A stretch of DNA of 64,000 nucleotides, taken from Pseudoduganella dura. Lineage in GTDB: Bacteria > Pseudomonadota > Gammaproteobacteria > Burkholderiales > Burkholderiaceae_D. The stretch covers positions 2,604,001 through 2,668,000 of the forward strand of contig NZ_WNWM01000002.1 in NCBI RefSeq assembly GCF_009727155.1, written 5' to 3'. The notes beneath the pieces are model-generated. The model was not told the DNA's origin, did no database searches, and saw nothing but the letters and a program-made list of their open reading frames with translations. The translations under genes were made by a program, and so were the position numbers. Every line of letters starts with the position of its first letter. The first letter of the stretch is position 1. Shown here piece after piece: positions 9,422 to 18,140 of the stretch.

Positions 9422-10101
9422 TTCTTCGCGCCCTTCTTCTCGGCGGCCGCCTTCTTCTGCGCGGCCACTTCTTCCTGGTCCAGGTAACGGAAGGTCTTGG
9501 CAATCGCATTGAGCGTCAGCGTGCCGTCCTTGTTGGTCACCAGTTCCATGTTGTTCAGCGTGACGATGCGGGGCAGGTTCGCCATGTCGCCGGCGAACGC
9601 GCCCAGGTCGTGGTAGTTGCCGGTCACCTTGATGTCGATCGGCAGTTCGGCGTAATAGTCCTTCACCACGACCTGGCCCGGCTTGAACAGCTCGAACTGC
9701 AGGCCGCGGCCCACGCCGGCCTGGTTGATGTCCGACAGCAGCGCCGCCATCTCGGCCTTGCTCGGCAACTGCTTTTCCAGCCGTACCACGTACTGGTCGA
9801 CCTGCGACTTCTGCGCCGTCAGCGCATCGAGGTTGATCGCCTGCGCGGTCTTCTGGCGGTACTGGTCGCGCAACTGCAGCTCCTGCGCCGCGCCCGCCTC
9901 CTGCTCCTCGAACTGGGTGCTCCAGTAGCCGAAGTACCCCAGCACCAGCACGCCGAGCGCCACGCCGATGCCGCACAGGATGCGCGGCGCCAGCGGCCAC
10001 TGGCCGGGGTGCACGCCGTTCAGGCCGTGGAACTGGGCGCCGAGCGAGCCCGCCAGCCGCCGCATGTCCATCCCCTTGTCGATATCCTTGCCGGTTGCCA
10101 T
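9418..10101 (-). CDS. pilO: Type IV pilus assembly protein PilO, 227 aa
   Basis: Inner-membrane assembly protein that dimerises with PilN. One N-terminal transmembrane helix (about residues 39-60, ILCGIGVALGVLVLGYFGYW) is followed by a coiled coil (about 65-110) and a ferredoxin-like periplasmic domain. It ends in a Lys/Ala-rich tail (about the last 15 residues). The stop overlaps the pilP start by four bases. Confidence 0.95.
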   Translation of the reverse strand: MATGKDIDKGMDMRRLAGSLGAQFHGLNGVHPGQWPLAPRILCGIGVALGVLVLGYFGYWSTQFEEQEAGAAQELQLRDQYRQKTAQAINLDALTAQKSQVDQYVVRLEKQLPSKAEMAALLSDINQAGVGRGLQFELFKPGQVVVKDYYAELPIDIKVTGNYHDLGAFAGDMANLPRIVTLNNMELVTNKDGTLTLNAIAKTFRYLDQEEVAAQKKAAAEKKGAKK

Positions 10102-10102
10102 G

Positions 10103-10747
10103 TCAGATCGCCTTCGCGGCCGGTGCCGGCGTGCCGGCCTTGCCGCCGCCGTGGTTGTCGTTGCCTTCGTCCTTGCTTTCTTCCTTGTCGCGCGGCCGCT
10201 TGATGCCCACGATGAGCGAGAATTCCACGACCTTGCGCGGGTTCTTCGCCTGGCCGATCGTGCCGGCCTTCACTTCGATCAGGTCGGGGCGTTCCAGCCA
10301 CGGCGAAGCGCTCGACAGGTTGCGCAGCAGCCCGGACACCCGTTCCTGCGATTGCGCGTAGCCGTCGACCGCCACGCGCTGCCCATCCTGCCGGAAGCCC
10401 TTCAGGTACACGCCCTCCGGCGTCTGCCGCACCAGTTCGTCGAGCAGGTAGACGGGCTGGTTGCGGTCGCCCTGCAGGTCCTCGACGGCCTGCTGGCGCG
10501 CCTTCAGCGCCTCGATCTCCTGCTTCAGCGTGGCGATGCGGGCGATCTTCACGTCCAGCGCGGCGATCGAATCGCGCAGCAGCGCGTTGCGCTGCTCCTG
10601 CACGGCCAGCGCGCGCGCGTTGTAGCCGCCCACCAGCAGCACGATGCCGATGCCGATCAGCGCCGCCAGCACCAGCAGCGCCACGAATGCCGCCTTGCGC
10701 TGCTTGCGCTTTTCCTCGCGGTGCGGCAACAGGTTGATGCGAACCAT
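10103..10747 (-). CDS. pilN: Type IV pilus assembly protein PilN, 214 aa
   Basis: Begins with the signature MVRINLLPHREEKRKQR, the conserved N-terminal motif that binds PilM in the cytoplasm. A transmembrane helix follows (about residues 21-42), then a coiled coil and the periplasmic domain. The ATG at 10747 shares one base with the pilM stop (TGATG). The C-terminus is an acidic/Gly/Ala tail, longer than in many PilN proteins. Confidence 0.95.
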   Translation of the reverse strand: MVRINLLPHREEKRKQRKAAFVALLVLAALIGIGIVLLVGGYNARALAVQEQRNALLRDSIAALDVKIARIATLKQEIEALKARQQAVEDLQGDRNQPVYLLDELVRQTPEGVYLKGFRQDGQRVAVDGYAQSQERVSGLLRNLSSASPWLERPDLIEVKAGTIGQAKNPRKVVEFSLIVGIKRPRDKEESKDEGNDNHGGGKAGTPAPAAKAI

Positions 10748-11868
10748 CAGTCGAACCTCCTCAGCGCGAGGCCGCAGGCGACCAGGTAGGCCGGCGCGTC
10801 GGCGCGCAGCTGCTGTTCGCGCACGCCGGGTGCCAGCGCCATGCCCTGGAATGGCGAGATCACGGCGCCCGGGATACGGGTGCGCGAGGCCACGATATCC
10901 AGCAGGCCGGGCAGCAAGGCGCAACCGCCGGCCAGCAAGACCTGGTCGATCTTCGTGTAGGGCGTGGAGGTGAAGAAGAACTGGATCGCGCGGGTGACTT
11001 CCAGCGCGGCCGATTCCAGGAACGGCTGCAGAACGTCTGCCGCATAGCCGGCCGGCAGGTCGCCCCCCTGTGCGTTCGCCTGCGGTGCATTGACCTGGGC
11101 TGCGTACGATTTCTTGCGCGACTCGGCTTCCTCGAACGCCAGGCCGTAGGCGCGCACGATATCCTGCGTCAGCGAGTTGCCGCCGAACGGCTGCTCGCGC
11201 TCCCACAGCGTGACGCCGTCCTGCATCACCGAAATCTGCGTCATCGATGCGCCGATCTGGAACAGCGCGATTACCTGCCCCTTGCCGCCGCCGGGCATCT
11301 GCGCGGTGACGCGCGCGGCCGCCGCGCGTGCCGCGTACGATTCGATATCCATCACCGAAGCCTTCAGGCCCGATGCCTCGGCCACGGCGACGCGATCCTC
11401 GATCTTTTCGCGACGCGCGGCGGCGAGCATCACCTCGATGTCGTCCTGCGAGCTGGCCACGGGGCCGATGACGTCGAAGTCCAGGCTCACGTCGTCGAGC
11501 GCGAAGGGAATGTACTGGCTGGCCTCGGATTCGACCTGCACTTCGAGCTGTTCTTCCGACAGGCCGGCGGGCAGCACGATCTTTTTCGTGATGACGGCGG
11601 CCGGCGGCATGCCCAGCGCCGCGTGGCGCGCGCGTGTGCCGCTCTTTTTCAGCAGGCGGCGCACGGCGTCCACGACCTGGTCCAGGTTCTCGATGTTGCC
11701 ATCGGCGACCGCGCCGCGCGGCAGCGGCTCGACCGCGCAGCGCTCCACGCGCAGGCCATCCTTGCCGGCATCGGCGAGTTCGACCAGCCGCACGCCCGAA
11801 CTGCTGATGTCGAGCCCCACGAGCGGCGGCGTGGCGCCACCGAACAAGGACTTCAAGTCTGGCATCAT
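10747..11868 (-). CDS. pilM: Type IV pilus actin-like ATPase PilM, 373 aa
   Basis: Cytoplasmic actin-like (FtsA fold) protein that nucleates the PilMNO platform. Phosphate-binding segments include VGLDISSSGVRLVEL near the N-terminus and LLAGGCALLPGL near the C-terminus. It is the first gene of pilMNOPQ. I start it at the first of two adjacent ATGs (11868), with GGGGAA about ten bases upstream; upstream codons in the same frame do not resemble PilM. A candidate promoter lies at 11982-12011. Confidence 0.94.
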   Translation of the reverse strand: MMPDLKSLFGGATPPLVGLDISSSGVRLVELADAGKDGLRVERCAVEPLPRGAVADGNIENLDQVVDAVRRLLKKSGTRARHAALGMPPAAVITKKIVLPAGLSEEQLEVQVESEASQYIPFALDDVSLDFDVIGPVASSQDDIEVMLAAARREKIEDRVAVAEASGLKASVMDIESYAARAAAARVTAQMPGGGKGQVIALFQIGASMTQISVMQDGVTLWEREQPFGGNSLTQDIVRAYGLAFEEAESRKKSYAAQVNAPQANAQGGDLPAGYAADVLQPFLESAALEVTRAIQFFFTSTPYTKIDQVLLAGGCALLPGLLDIVASRTRIPGAVISPFQGMALAPGVREQQLRADAPAYLVACGLALRRFD

Positions 11869-11981
11869 CGATGCATTCCCCGCCCGATGCGGCAAAGAGT
11901 CCGCTCCGGAATAATTGGCATAAAGTGAAAAAACCGTTTGAAAACCGTCACTTGGAACATAAATACCTGACGGCAAGATGG

Positions 11982-12011
11982 ATGCTAGCAATTCCGCGAG
12001 GCAACTGTAAA
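11982..12011 (-). promoter_or_regulatory. Candidate sigma-70 promoter for pilMNOPQ
   Basis: On the minus strand: TTTACA (-35, at 12006-12011), an 18-base spacer, and TAGCAT (-10, at 11982-11987). Five of six and four of six matches to consensus. It would leave a leader of about 105 bases. Inferred from sequence only. Confidence 0.4.
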
Positions 12012-12146
12012 GATATTTCCGCACGGCACTATGACTTTCATCTGCCCACCCGCCTGCAGAGTTTGCGGACTGTATAGCCGTGCCGATAACAGAGTTGTCG
12101 GCTTGGTCATGCGCCGCGGGGGCGGCACAGAGGGCAGGCCCGGGAA

Positions 12147-12176
12147 GCGTGCCCGCCAGGACGCGTCGCTTATAAT
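12147..12176 (+). promoter_or_regulatory. Candidate sigma-70 promoter for mrcA
   Basis: A perfect -10 box TATAAT lies at 12171-12176, 31 bases before the mrcA ATG. The -35 region at a 16-18 base spacing is poor (about CGTGCC), so an activator or a weak -35 is implied. Confidence 0.5.
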
Positions 12177-12206
12177 GCGTGCACAAAATTTCAAAGGTTT
12201 ACCCGC

Positions 12207-14543
12207 ATGACTCCTCCGAACAACGCTTCTTCCAAAAAGTCCAAACCCAAGTCGCCGAAGAACTACCTGCTGCTGGCGCTGGGCTCCGTGGCCGGGCTGG
12301 GACTGGTCGCGGTGCTGCTGGTGGTCTTCGGGCTGGCGCTGGCCTACCCGAGCCTGCCTTCGCTCGATACGCTGACGGATTACCGGCCCAAGATGCCGCT
12401 GCGGATCTATTCCGCCGACAATGTGCTGATCGGCGAATTCGGCGAAGAGCGCCGCAACCTGGTGCGCTTCAAGGACATCCCGGACGTGATGAAGAAATCC
12501 GTGCTGGCGATCGAGGATGACCGCTTCTACGAGCACGGCGGCGTCGACTACCTGGGCATCCTGCGCGCGGCCGTGCACAATGCCACCGGTGGTGCGCGCC
12601 AGGGCGCCTCGACGATCACGCAGCAGGTGGCGCGCAACTTCTTCCTCTCCAGCGAACAGACGCTCAAGCGCAAGGCGTATGAAGCGCTGCTGGCCTGGAA
12701 GATCGAGCAGAACCTGACGAAGGACCAGATCCTCGAGGTCTACATGAACCAGATCTACCTGGGCCAGCGCGCCTATGGTTTCGCCTCGGCGGCGCAGATC
12801 TATTTCGGCAAGAACCTGCACGACATCACGATCGCCGAGGCGGCCATGCTGGCCGGCCTGCCGAAGGCCCCTTCCGCGTACAACCCGGTGGTCAACCCGA
12901 AACGGGCAAAGACGCGCCAGCAGTACATCCTGCAACGGATGGCGCAGCTGGGCTACATCACGCCGGCGCAGTATGAAGAAGCCAGGCACGAACAGCTGAA
13001 AGTAAAGACCGACAGCAGCGAGTTCGGCGTGCATGCCGAATACGTGGCCGAGATGGCGCGCCAGCTGGTGTACGAACAGTTCAAGGAAGACACCTACACG
13101 CGCGGCCTGAACGTGTTCACGACGATCACGAAATCGGACCAGGATGCGGCCTACCTGGCACTGCGCAAGGGCGTGATGGACTACGAGCGCCGCCATCCCT
13201 ACCGCGGTCCGGAAGCCTACGTGGACCTGCCGCGCGAGCGCGCCGAAGCCGACGAGATCATCGAGACCGAACTGGCCGAGCACCCGGACAGCGACGACAT
13301 CGTGGCCGCCATGGTGCTGTCGGCATCGCCGACGAAGGTGACGGCGATGACGGCATCGGGCGAGGAAATCACGATCACCGGCGCCGGCCTGTCGATGGCC
13401 AAGGGCTGGCTGGCCGAGAAGGCCGCGCCGAACCGCCGCGTGCGCCGCGGCGCGGTGATCCGCGTGATGCAGGAAGAGAAGGATTGGCAGATCACGCAGA
13501 TGCCGGAAATCGAATCGGCATTCGTGGCCGCCAGCACCGAGGATGGCGCGATCAAGGCGATGGTGGGCGGCTTCGACTACAACCGCAACAAGTTCAACCA
13601 CGTGACGCAGGCGTGGCGCCAGCCGGGTTCGTCGTTCAAGCCGTTCATCTATTCGGCCTCGCTGGAGCGCGGCCTGTCGCCGGCGACGATCATCAACGAC
13701 GCGCCGATCTCGTTCGACGCCGGCCAGACCGGCGGCCAGGCGTGGGAACCGAAGAACTACGACGGCCGCTACGAAGGCCCGATGACGATGCGGCGCGGCC
13801 TGACGAAGTCGAAGAACATGATCTCGATCCGCATCCTGCACAAGATCGGCGCGAAATACGGCCAGGAATACACCACGCGGTTCGGCTTCGAGGCCGACAA
13901 GAACCCGCCCTACCTGACGCTGGCGCTGGGCGCCGGCGCCGTGACGCCGCTGCAGATGGCCGGCGCCTACGCCGTGTTCGCGAATGGCGGCTACAAGGTC
14001 ACGCCCTACCTGATCTCGAAGGTCACCGATGCCAACGGCCGCGTGCTGTCGCAGGCCGCGCCGGACCGCGCCGGCGTGGAAGGCAACCGCGTGATCGACG
14101 AGCGCAACGCGTTCCTGATGGACTCGATGCTGCGCGACGTGGCGCGCTACGGCACCGCCGCCAAGGCCCAGCAAACCCTGAAACGCCCCGACTTGGCCGG
14201 CAAGACGGGCACCACGAACGATTCGATCGACGCCTGGTTCGCCGGCTACCAGTCGAAGCTGGTGGGCATCGCGTGGATCGGCTACGACCAGCCGAAGAAC
14301 CTGGGCAACCGCGAAACGGGCGGCGGGCTGGCGCTGCCGATCTGGATCGGCTACATGCAGAAGGCGCTGAAGTCCATCCCGGTCGAGGAGCGGCCCGTGC
14401 CGGATGGGATCATCATGGCCAACGGCGAGTATTACTATGCCGAGAACCCGCCGGGCGTGGGCGTGGAAAGCCTGGAAGGCGCTTCGCGCGGCACGCCGGA
14501 AGAAGAAAAGGCGCGCGACGCCGTCAAGAACGAGCTGTTCTAA
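12207..14543 (+). CDS. mrcA: Penicillin-binding protein 1A (class A PBP), 778 aa
   Basis: Bifunctional peptidoglycan glycosyltransferase/transpeptidase in the inner membrane. An N-terminal transmembrane helix (about 20-48) is followed by the GT51 domain with AIEDDRFYEHGGVD and GASTITQQVARNF. The transpeptidase has S475-x-x-K478 (SSFK), SKN in KSKNM, and KTGT at 666-669. The insert between the two domains (about 280-440) contains the acidic stretch around EIIETELAEHPDSDD. Divergent from pilM. A hairpin with a T-run follows the stop. Confidence 0.97.
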   Translation: MTPPNNASSKKSKPKSPKNYLLLALGSVAGLGLVAVLLVVFGLALAYPSLPSLDTLTDYRPKMPLRIYSADNVLIGEFGEERRNLVRFKDIPDVMKKSVLAIEDDRFYEHGGVDYLGILRAAVHNATGGARQGASTITQQVARNFFLSSEQTLKRKAYEALLAWKIEQNLTKDQILEVYMNQIYLGQRAYGFASAAQIYFGKNLHDITIAEAAMLAGLPKAPSAYNPVVNPKRAKTRQQYILQRMAQLGYITPAQYEEARHEQLKVKTDSSEFGVHAEYVAEMARQLVYEQFKEDTYTRGLNVFTTITKSDQDAAYLALRKGVMDYERRHPYRGPEAYVDLPRERAEADEIIETELAEHPDSDDIVAAMVLSASPTKVTAMTASGEEITITGAGLSMAKGWLAEKAAPNRRVRRGAVIRVMQEEKDWQITQMPEIESAFVAASTEDGAIKAMVGGFDYNRNKFNHVTQAWRQPGSSFKPFIYSASLERGLSPATIINDAPISFDAGQTGGQAWEPKNYDGRYEGPMTMRRGLTKSKNMISIRILHKIGAKYGQEYTTRFGFEADKNPPYLTLALGAGAVTPLQMAGAYAVFANGGYKVTPYLISKVTDANGRVLSQAAPDRAGVEGNRVIDERNAFLMDSMLRDVARYGTAAKAQQTLKRPDLAGKTGTTNDSIDAWFAGYQSKLVGIAWIGYDQPKNLGNRETGGGLALPIWIGYMQKALKSIPVEERPVPDGIIMANGEYYYAENPPGVGVESLEGASRGTPEEEKARDAVKNELF

Positions 14544-14561
14544 GCCAGCAACGCAAAACCG

Positions 14562-14613
14562 GGGACGTGCCTGCCGGGAGCCATCGCTCCCGGCAGGCAC
14601 GTCCCTCTTTTTT
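14562..14613 (+). terminator. Perfect 19-bp hairpin with T-run after mrcA
   Basis: Arms 14562-14580 and 14587-14605 (GGGACGTGCCTGCCGGGAG and its exact complement), six-base loop CCATCG, then TTTTTT at 14608-14613. It has the form of an intrinsic terminator, but its arm is much longer than usual and starts with GGGACGTGCC, a core related to the other intergenic palindromes of this window. Confidence 0.85.
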
Positions 14614-14624
14614 ATATATCGGGC

Positions 14625-16136
14625 ATGACCTTGTCGAAACCAACACCCGCGCAATTGCGCACCGATGTCCTTTCCGGCATCACCGTCTCCCTCGCGCTCG
14701 TGCCGGAGGCGATCGCCTTCGCGCTGCTGGCCCGGGTGAGCCCGCTGACGGGCCTGTATGCCGCGTTCATCGTGTGCCTCGTCTCGGCCGCGCTGGGCGG
14801 CCGGCCGGGCATGATCTGCGGCGCCGCCGGCGCGCTGGCGGTGGTGATGACCGGCCTGGTCGTCAGCCACGGCGCCGAATACCTGTTCGCGGCGGTGGTG
14901 CTGATGGGCGTGTTCCAGCTGCTGTTCGCCGCGTTCAGGCTGGGCAAGTTCATCCGCATGGTGCCGCACCCGGTGATGCTGGGCTTCGTCAACGGCCTGG
15001 CGATCGTGGTCTTCATCGCCCAGTTCGGCCACTTCAAGGCGAACGGCCAGTGGCTGCAGGGCACGGCGTTGTGGACGATGCTGGCGCTGGTGGCGCTGAC
15101 GATGGCGATCATCTACGCGCTGCCGCGGCTGACGAAGGCGGTGCCGGCGTCGCTGGCGGCGATCCTGGTCGTGTCAAGCCTGGTGGCGGCGCTGGGCATC
15201 CACACCAGGACGGTCGGCGACATGAGCTCGATCGCCGGCGGCCTGCCCTCGTTCCACGTGCCGCAGGTGCCGCTGACGATGGAGACCTTGGCGATCGTGC
15301 TGCCGTACTCGCTGATCCTGGCCGCCATCGGGCTGATCGAAACGCTGCTGACGCTGAACCTGATCGATGCCATCACCGATACGCGCGGCAGGCCGAACCG
15401 TGAAAGCATGGCGCAGGGCCTGGCCAACATCGCCAGCGGTTTCTTCGCGTCGATGGGCGGCTGCGCGCTGGTCGGGCAGAGCATGATCAACATCGACAAC
15501 GGGGCGCGCCACCGTATCGCCGGCATCACGGCGGCGCTGTTCCTGCTGGGCTTCATCGTGCTGCTGTCGCGCTGGATCGAGATGATCCCGCTGGCGGCGC
15601 TGGTGGGGCTGATGGTGGTCGTCTGCGAAAAAACGTTTGCCTGGGGCAGCCTGCAGACGCTGCGCAAGATCCCGCGGCAGGATGCGGTGATCGTCGTCGG
15701 GGTCACCGTGATCACCGTGCTGACGGACCTGGCGGTGGCCGTGCTGGCCGGCGTGGTGTTCGCGGCACTCGTGTTCGCCTGGCAGCATGCGAAGGAAATC
15801 CGCGCCGCCATCTCGACGGATGCGCGCGGCTGGAAGGTGTACACGCTGAAGGGCTCGCTGTTCTTCGCATCGACGGCCAACTTCGCCGCGCTGTTCGACC
15901 CGAAGAACGACCCGCAGCACGTGGTGATCGAATTCCGCGACGCCAGGGTGGTGGACCACTCGGCCGTGGAAGCGATCGACACGCTGGCCACGCGCTACCA
16001 GCAGGCCGGCAAGACCCTGCACCTGCGGCACCTGAGCCCGGACTGCCTGGAAATCCTCGGCAACGCCAAGGCGATGGTGGAAGTAAACGAGTTCGAGGAC
16101 CCGCATTACCACATCGCCGATAACCGGCTAGGCTGA
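14625..16136 (+). CDS. SulP-family anion transporter with STAS domain, 503 aa
   Basis: Inner-membrane transporter of the SLC26/SulP family. The signature region near the start (LALVPEAIAFALLARVSPLTGLYAAF) and multiple hydrophobic helices occupy residues 1 to about 390. A C-terminal STAS domain runs from about 400 to 495 (VVIEFRDARVVDHSAVEAID). The substrate (sulfate, bicarbonate or dicarboxylate) cannot be read from sequence. It starts only 12 bases after the T-run that follows mrcA; no clear ribosome site precedes the ATG. Confidence 0.9.
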   Translation: MTLSKPTPAQLRTDVLSGITVSLALVPEAIAFALLARVSPLTGLYAAFIVCLVSAALGGRPGMICGAAGALAVVMTGLVVSHGAEYLFAAVVLMGVFQLLFAAFRLGKFIRMVPHPVMLGFVNGLAIVVFIAQFGHFKANGQWLQGTALWTMLALVALTMAIIYALPRLTKAVPASLAAILVVSSLVAALGIHTRTVGDMSSIAGGLPSFHVPQVPLTMETLAIVLPYSLILAAIGLIETLLTLNLIDAITDTRGRPNRESMAQGLANIASGFFASMGGCALVGQSMINIDNGARHRIAGITAALFLLGFIVLLSRWIEMIPLAALVGLMVVVCEKTFAWGSLQTLRKIPRQDAVIVVGVTVITVLTDLAVAVLAGVVFAALVFAWQHAKEIRAAISTDARGWKVYTLKGSLFFASTANFAALFDPKNDPQHVVIEFRDARVVDHSAVEAIDTLATRYQQAGKTLHLRHLSPDCLEILGNAKAMVEVNEFEDPHYHIADNRLG

Positions 16137-16143
16137 CCGAAAA

Positions 16144-16209
16144 AAAACCGGTGACAGGCTTCGGTTTTTTTGAAATGTTCCAGTTTAATAGGAGCCTGTC
16201 ACCGGTTTT
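16144..16209. repeat. Intergenic inverted repeat between convergent sulP and cyaY
   Basis: Seventeen-base perfect arms, AAAACCGGTGACAGGCT (16144-16160) and its complement (16193-16209), around a 32-base loop that itself contains a T7 tract. It lies between the stops of two convergent genes, so it may end transcription from both sides. The GGTGACAGGCT core resembles the GGTGTCAGGCACC type near 31.4 kb. Confidence 0.8.
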
Positions 16210-16238
16210 CCGGCAATGTTGTCGCCAGCCGCCTTGCG

Positions 16239-16580
16239 TTACGGATTCTCGCTGACGATCACCGGCGCGCCGCCCGACTGCTCGGTGGCGATCCGCGACA
16301 GCGCATCGAACAGCTCGCTGCCGTCGCGCGAATTGATCCACCGGCCGTCGACGCGGCGGTAGTGGAAGCCGCCGGAACGCGCGGCCACCCACAGTTCCTG
16401 CATCGCGGCCTGGCTGTTGACGATCACCTTCGAGCCGTTGTGCAGGAACTCGATCTCCAGCACATTGCCGTTGCGGCTGCATTCGACATCGAGCCGGTTG
16501 TCGTCGTTCAGGCGGTCCAGCGCGGCTTCGATGGCATTGAGCGTGCTGTCGGCCAGGTCCAGGAATTCGGTTTCGGTCAT
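16239..16580 (-). CDS. cyaY: Iron donor protein CyaY (frataxin), 113 aa
   Basis: Frataxin-like protein that modulates iron-sulfur cluster assembly in the cytoplasm. Shows the acidic first helix (EFLDLADSTLNAIEAALDRL), then VLEIEFLHNGSKVIVN and ELWVAARSGGFHYR. The start at 16580 (MTETEF) is preferred over an ATG four codons upstream because GGAG lies ten bases before it. Divergent from lptM-lysA, with 39 bases between starts. Confidence 0.95.
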   Translation of the reverse strand: MTETEFLDLADSTLNAIEAALDRLNDDNRLDVECSRNGNVLEIEFLHNGSKVIVNSQAAMQELWVAARSGGFHYRRVDGRWINSRDGSELFDALSRIATEQSGGAPVIVSENP

Positions 16581-16619
16581 GCTACACTCCAAGGGTTCTG
16601 TAATAACGAGATTCTAATC

Positions 16620-16793
16620 GTGAAGTCCACTCCAGCGCTTCTCTTGATTGCCGTTTTGCTCGCCGGTTGCGGCCAGACCGGCGCCCTGTACCTGCCCAAG
16701 CCGCCCGCCAAACCGGAAACGGCGGCCGGCAAAGCCGGCGTGGCGCCCCCTTCCGCCCCGGTTCCTTCGACTCCTCCCGCTTCACAACAGTAG
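16620..16793 (+). CDS. lptM: LPS translocon maturation chaperone LptM (small lipoprotein), 57 aa
   Basis: Small lipoprotein (formerly YifL-like) that helps LptD fold. GTG start at 16620; lipobox LLAGC followed by GQTGALYLPKPPAKP, the family signature, then a Pro/Ala-rich tail. Its place between cyaY and lysA matches the usual neighbourhood. It ends 16 bases before lysA, so both are probably one transcript. Confidence 0.9.
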   Translation: MKSTPALLLIAVLLAGCGQTGALYLPKPPAKPETAAGKAGVAPPSAPVPSTPPASQQ

Positions 16794-16809
16794 ACCATCC
16801 AGCAGATCC

Positions 16810-18099
16810 ATGTCCCACTTCGACTACCAGAACGGCGTGCTGCACGCCGAGGGCGTCTCATTGCCCGCCATCGCCGAAACGTTCGGCACGCCGACCTACG
16901 TGTACTCCAAGGCCCAGCTGCTGGATAACTTCGACGCTTACGCCAACGCCTGCGCCGGCCGCGATGCGCTCGTGTGCTATGCGATGAAGGCCAACTCGAA
17001 CCTGGCGATCCTCGACCTGCTGGCCCGCCGCGGCGCCGGCTTCGACATTGTTTCCGGCGGCGAGCTGCTGCGCGTGATCGCCGCCGGCGGCGATCCGAAG
17101 AAGGTGATCTTCTCCGGCGTGGGCAAGAGCGTGGACGAAATGCGCCTGGCGCTCGGCCACGACATCCTGTGCTTCAACGTGGAGTCGATCCCCGAACTGC
17201 ACCGCCTGAACGACGTGGCCGGTTCGCTGGGCAAGAAGGCGCGCATCTCGCTGCGCGTGAACCCGAACGTGGACGCGAAGACGCACCCCTACATCGCCAC
17301 CGGCCTGAAGGCCAGCAAGTTCGGCGTGGCGTTCGACGATGCGCTGGCCACCTACCGCACCGCGGCGCAGCTGCCGAACCTGGAACTGGTCGGCATCGAC
17401 TGCCACATCGGCTCGCAGCTGCTGGACGACACGCCGCTGCTCGAAGCGCTGGACCGCCTGATCGAACTGATCGACACGCTGGCGGCCGAGGGCATCCACC
17501 TGCACCACCTGGACGTCGGCGGCGGCCTGGGCATCGACTACGGCGTGGCCGGTGAAGACCAGCCGGCACCGGCAGGCGACTACGTGCGCCGCGTGTTCCA
17601 GCGCGTCGAGGCGTGGCGCGCCGCAAGGCACGATGGCAAAGGCATCAAGGTGATCTTCGAGCCGGGCCGCTCGATCGTCGGCAACACCGGCCTGCTGCTG
17701 ACGAAAGTGGAATTCATCAAGCACGGCGAGGAAAAGAACTTCTGCATCGTCGACGCGGCGATGAACGACATGGCCCGCCCCGCGCTGTACCAGGCGTGGA
17801 TGGACATGCAGCCCGTGGTGCGGCGCGAGGCGCAGCGTCAGAACGCCGGGGCCGTGTACGACGTGGTGGGCCCGATCTGCGAATCCGGCGACTGGCTGGC
17901 GCGCGACCGCGAACTGCCGGTCGAAGCCGGCGACCTGCTGGTGATGAAGACCGCCGGTGCCTACGGCATGACGATGGCCTCCAACTACAACACCCGCGGC
18001 CGCGCGGCCGAGGTGATCGTCGACGGCGGCCAGGTGCACCTGGTGCGCCGGCGCGAACTGCCGGAAGAGCTGTTTGCGCTGGAATCGGTGATCAAGTAA
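16810..18099 (+). CDS. lysA: Diaminopimelate decarboxylase, 429 aa
   Basis: PLP enzyme that makes lysine from meso-diaminopimelate. The PLP lysine is K60 in CYAMKANSN; glycine-rich phosphate site HLDVGGGLGI and EPGRSIVGN; C-terminal active-site segment VGPICESGDWLA. The ATG at 16810 gives the usual family length; codons upstream belong to lptM in another frame. Confidence 0.97.
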   Translation: MSHFDYQNGVLHAEGVSLPAIAETFGTPTYVYSKAQLLDNFDAYANACAGRDALVCYAMKANSNLAILDLLARRGAGFDIVSGGELLRVIAAGGDPKKVIFSGVGKSVDEMRLALGHDILCFNVESIPELHRLNDVAGSLGKKARISLRVNPNVDAKTHPYIATGLKASKFGVAFDDALATYRTAAQLPNLELVGIDCHIGSQLLDDTPLLEALDRLIELIDTLAAEGIHLHHLDVGGGLGIDYGVAGEDQPAPAGDYVRRVFQRVEAWRAARHDGKGIKVIFEPGRSIVGNTGLLLTKVEFIKHGEEKNFCIVDAAMNDMARPALYQAWMDMQPVVRREAQRQNAGAVYDVVGPICESGDWLARDRELPVEAGDLLVMKTAGAYGMTMASNYNTRGRAAEVIVDGGQVHLVRRRELPEELFALESVIK

Positions 18100-18131
18100 G
18101 AAGCCGCCCCGAAACGCTTTCCAGAAAATAG

Positions 18132-18140
18132 GGACGGACC
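18132..18140. repeat. Target-site duplication, left copy (GGACGGACC)
   Basis: Nine bases GGACGGACC at 18132-18140 are repeated directly at 19475-19483, immediately outside the two ends of the insertion sequence. A 9-bp duplication is the size known for IS10-type elements. Confidence 0.85.

Larger units (their letters stand above)
11869..12206. other. Divergent intergenic region between pilM and mrcA (338 bp)
   Basis: AT-richer than its surroundings near pilM. It holds a candidate promoter for each direction (annotated separately) and no ORF or stable hairpin that I can support. The divergent pairing of pilMNOPQ with a class A penicillin-binding protein is a common gammaproteobacterial and betaproteobacterial arrangement. 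Confidence 0.7.

Noticed and set aside
6717..9509. 930-codon reading of PilQ
   Set aside because: The first 213 codons lie over pilP and do not look like a protein; the ATG at 8870 with the ATGA overlap and signal peptide is the true start.
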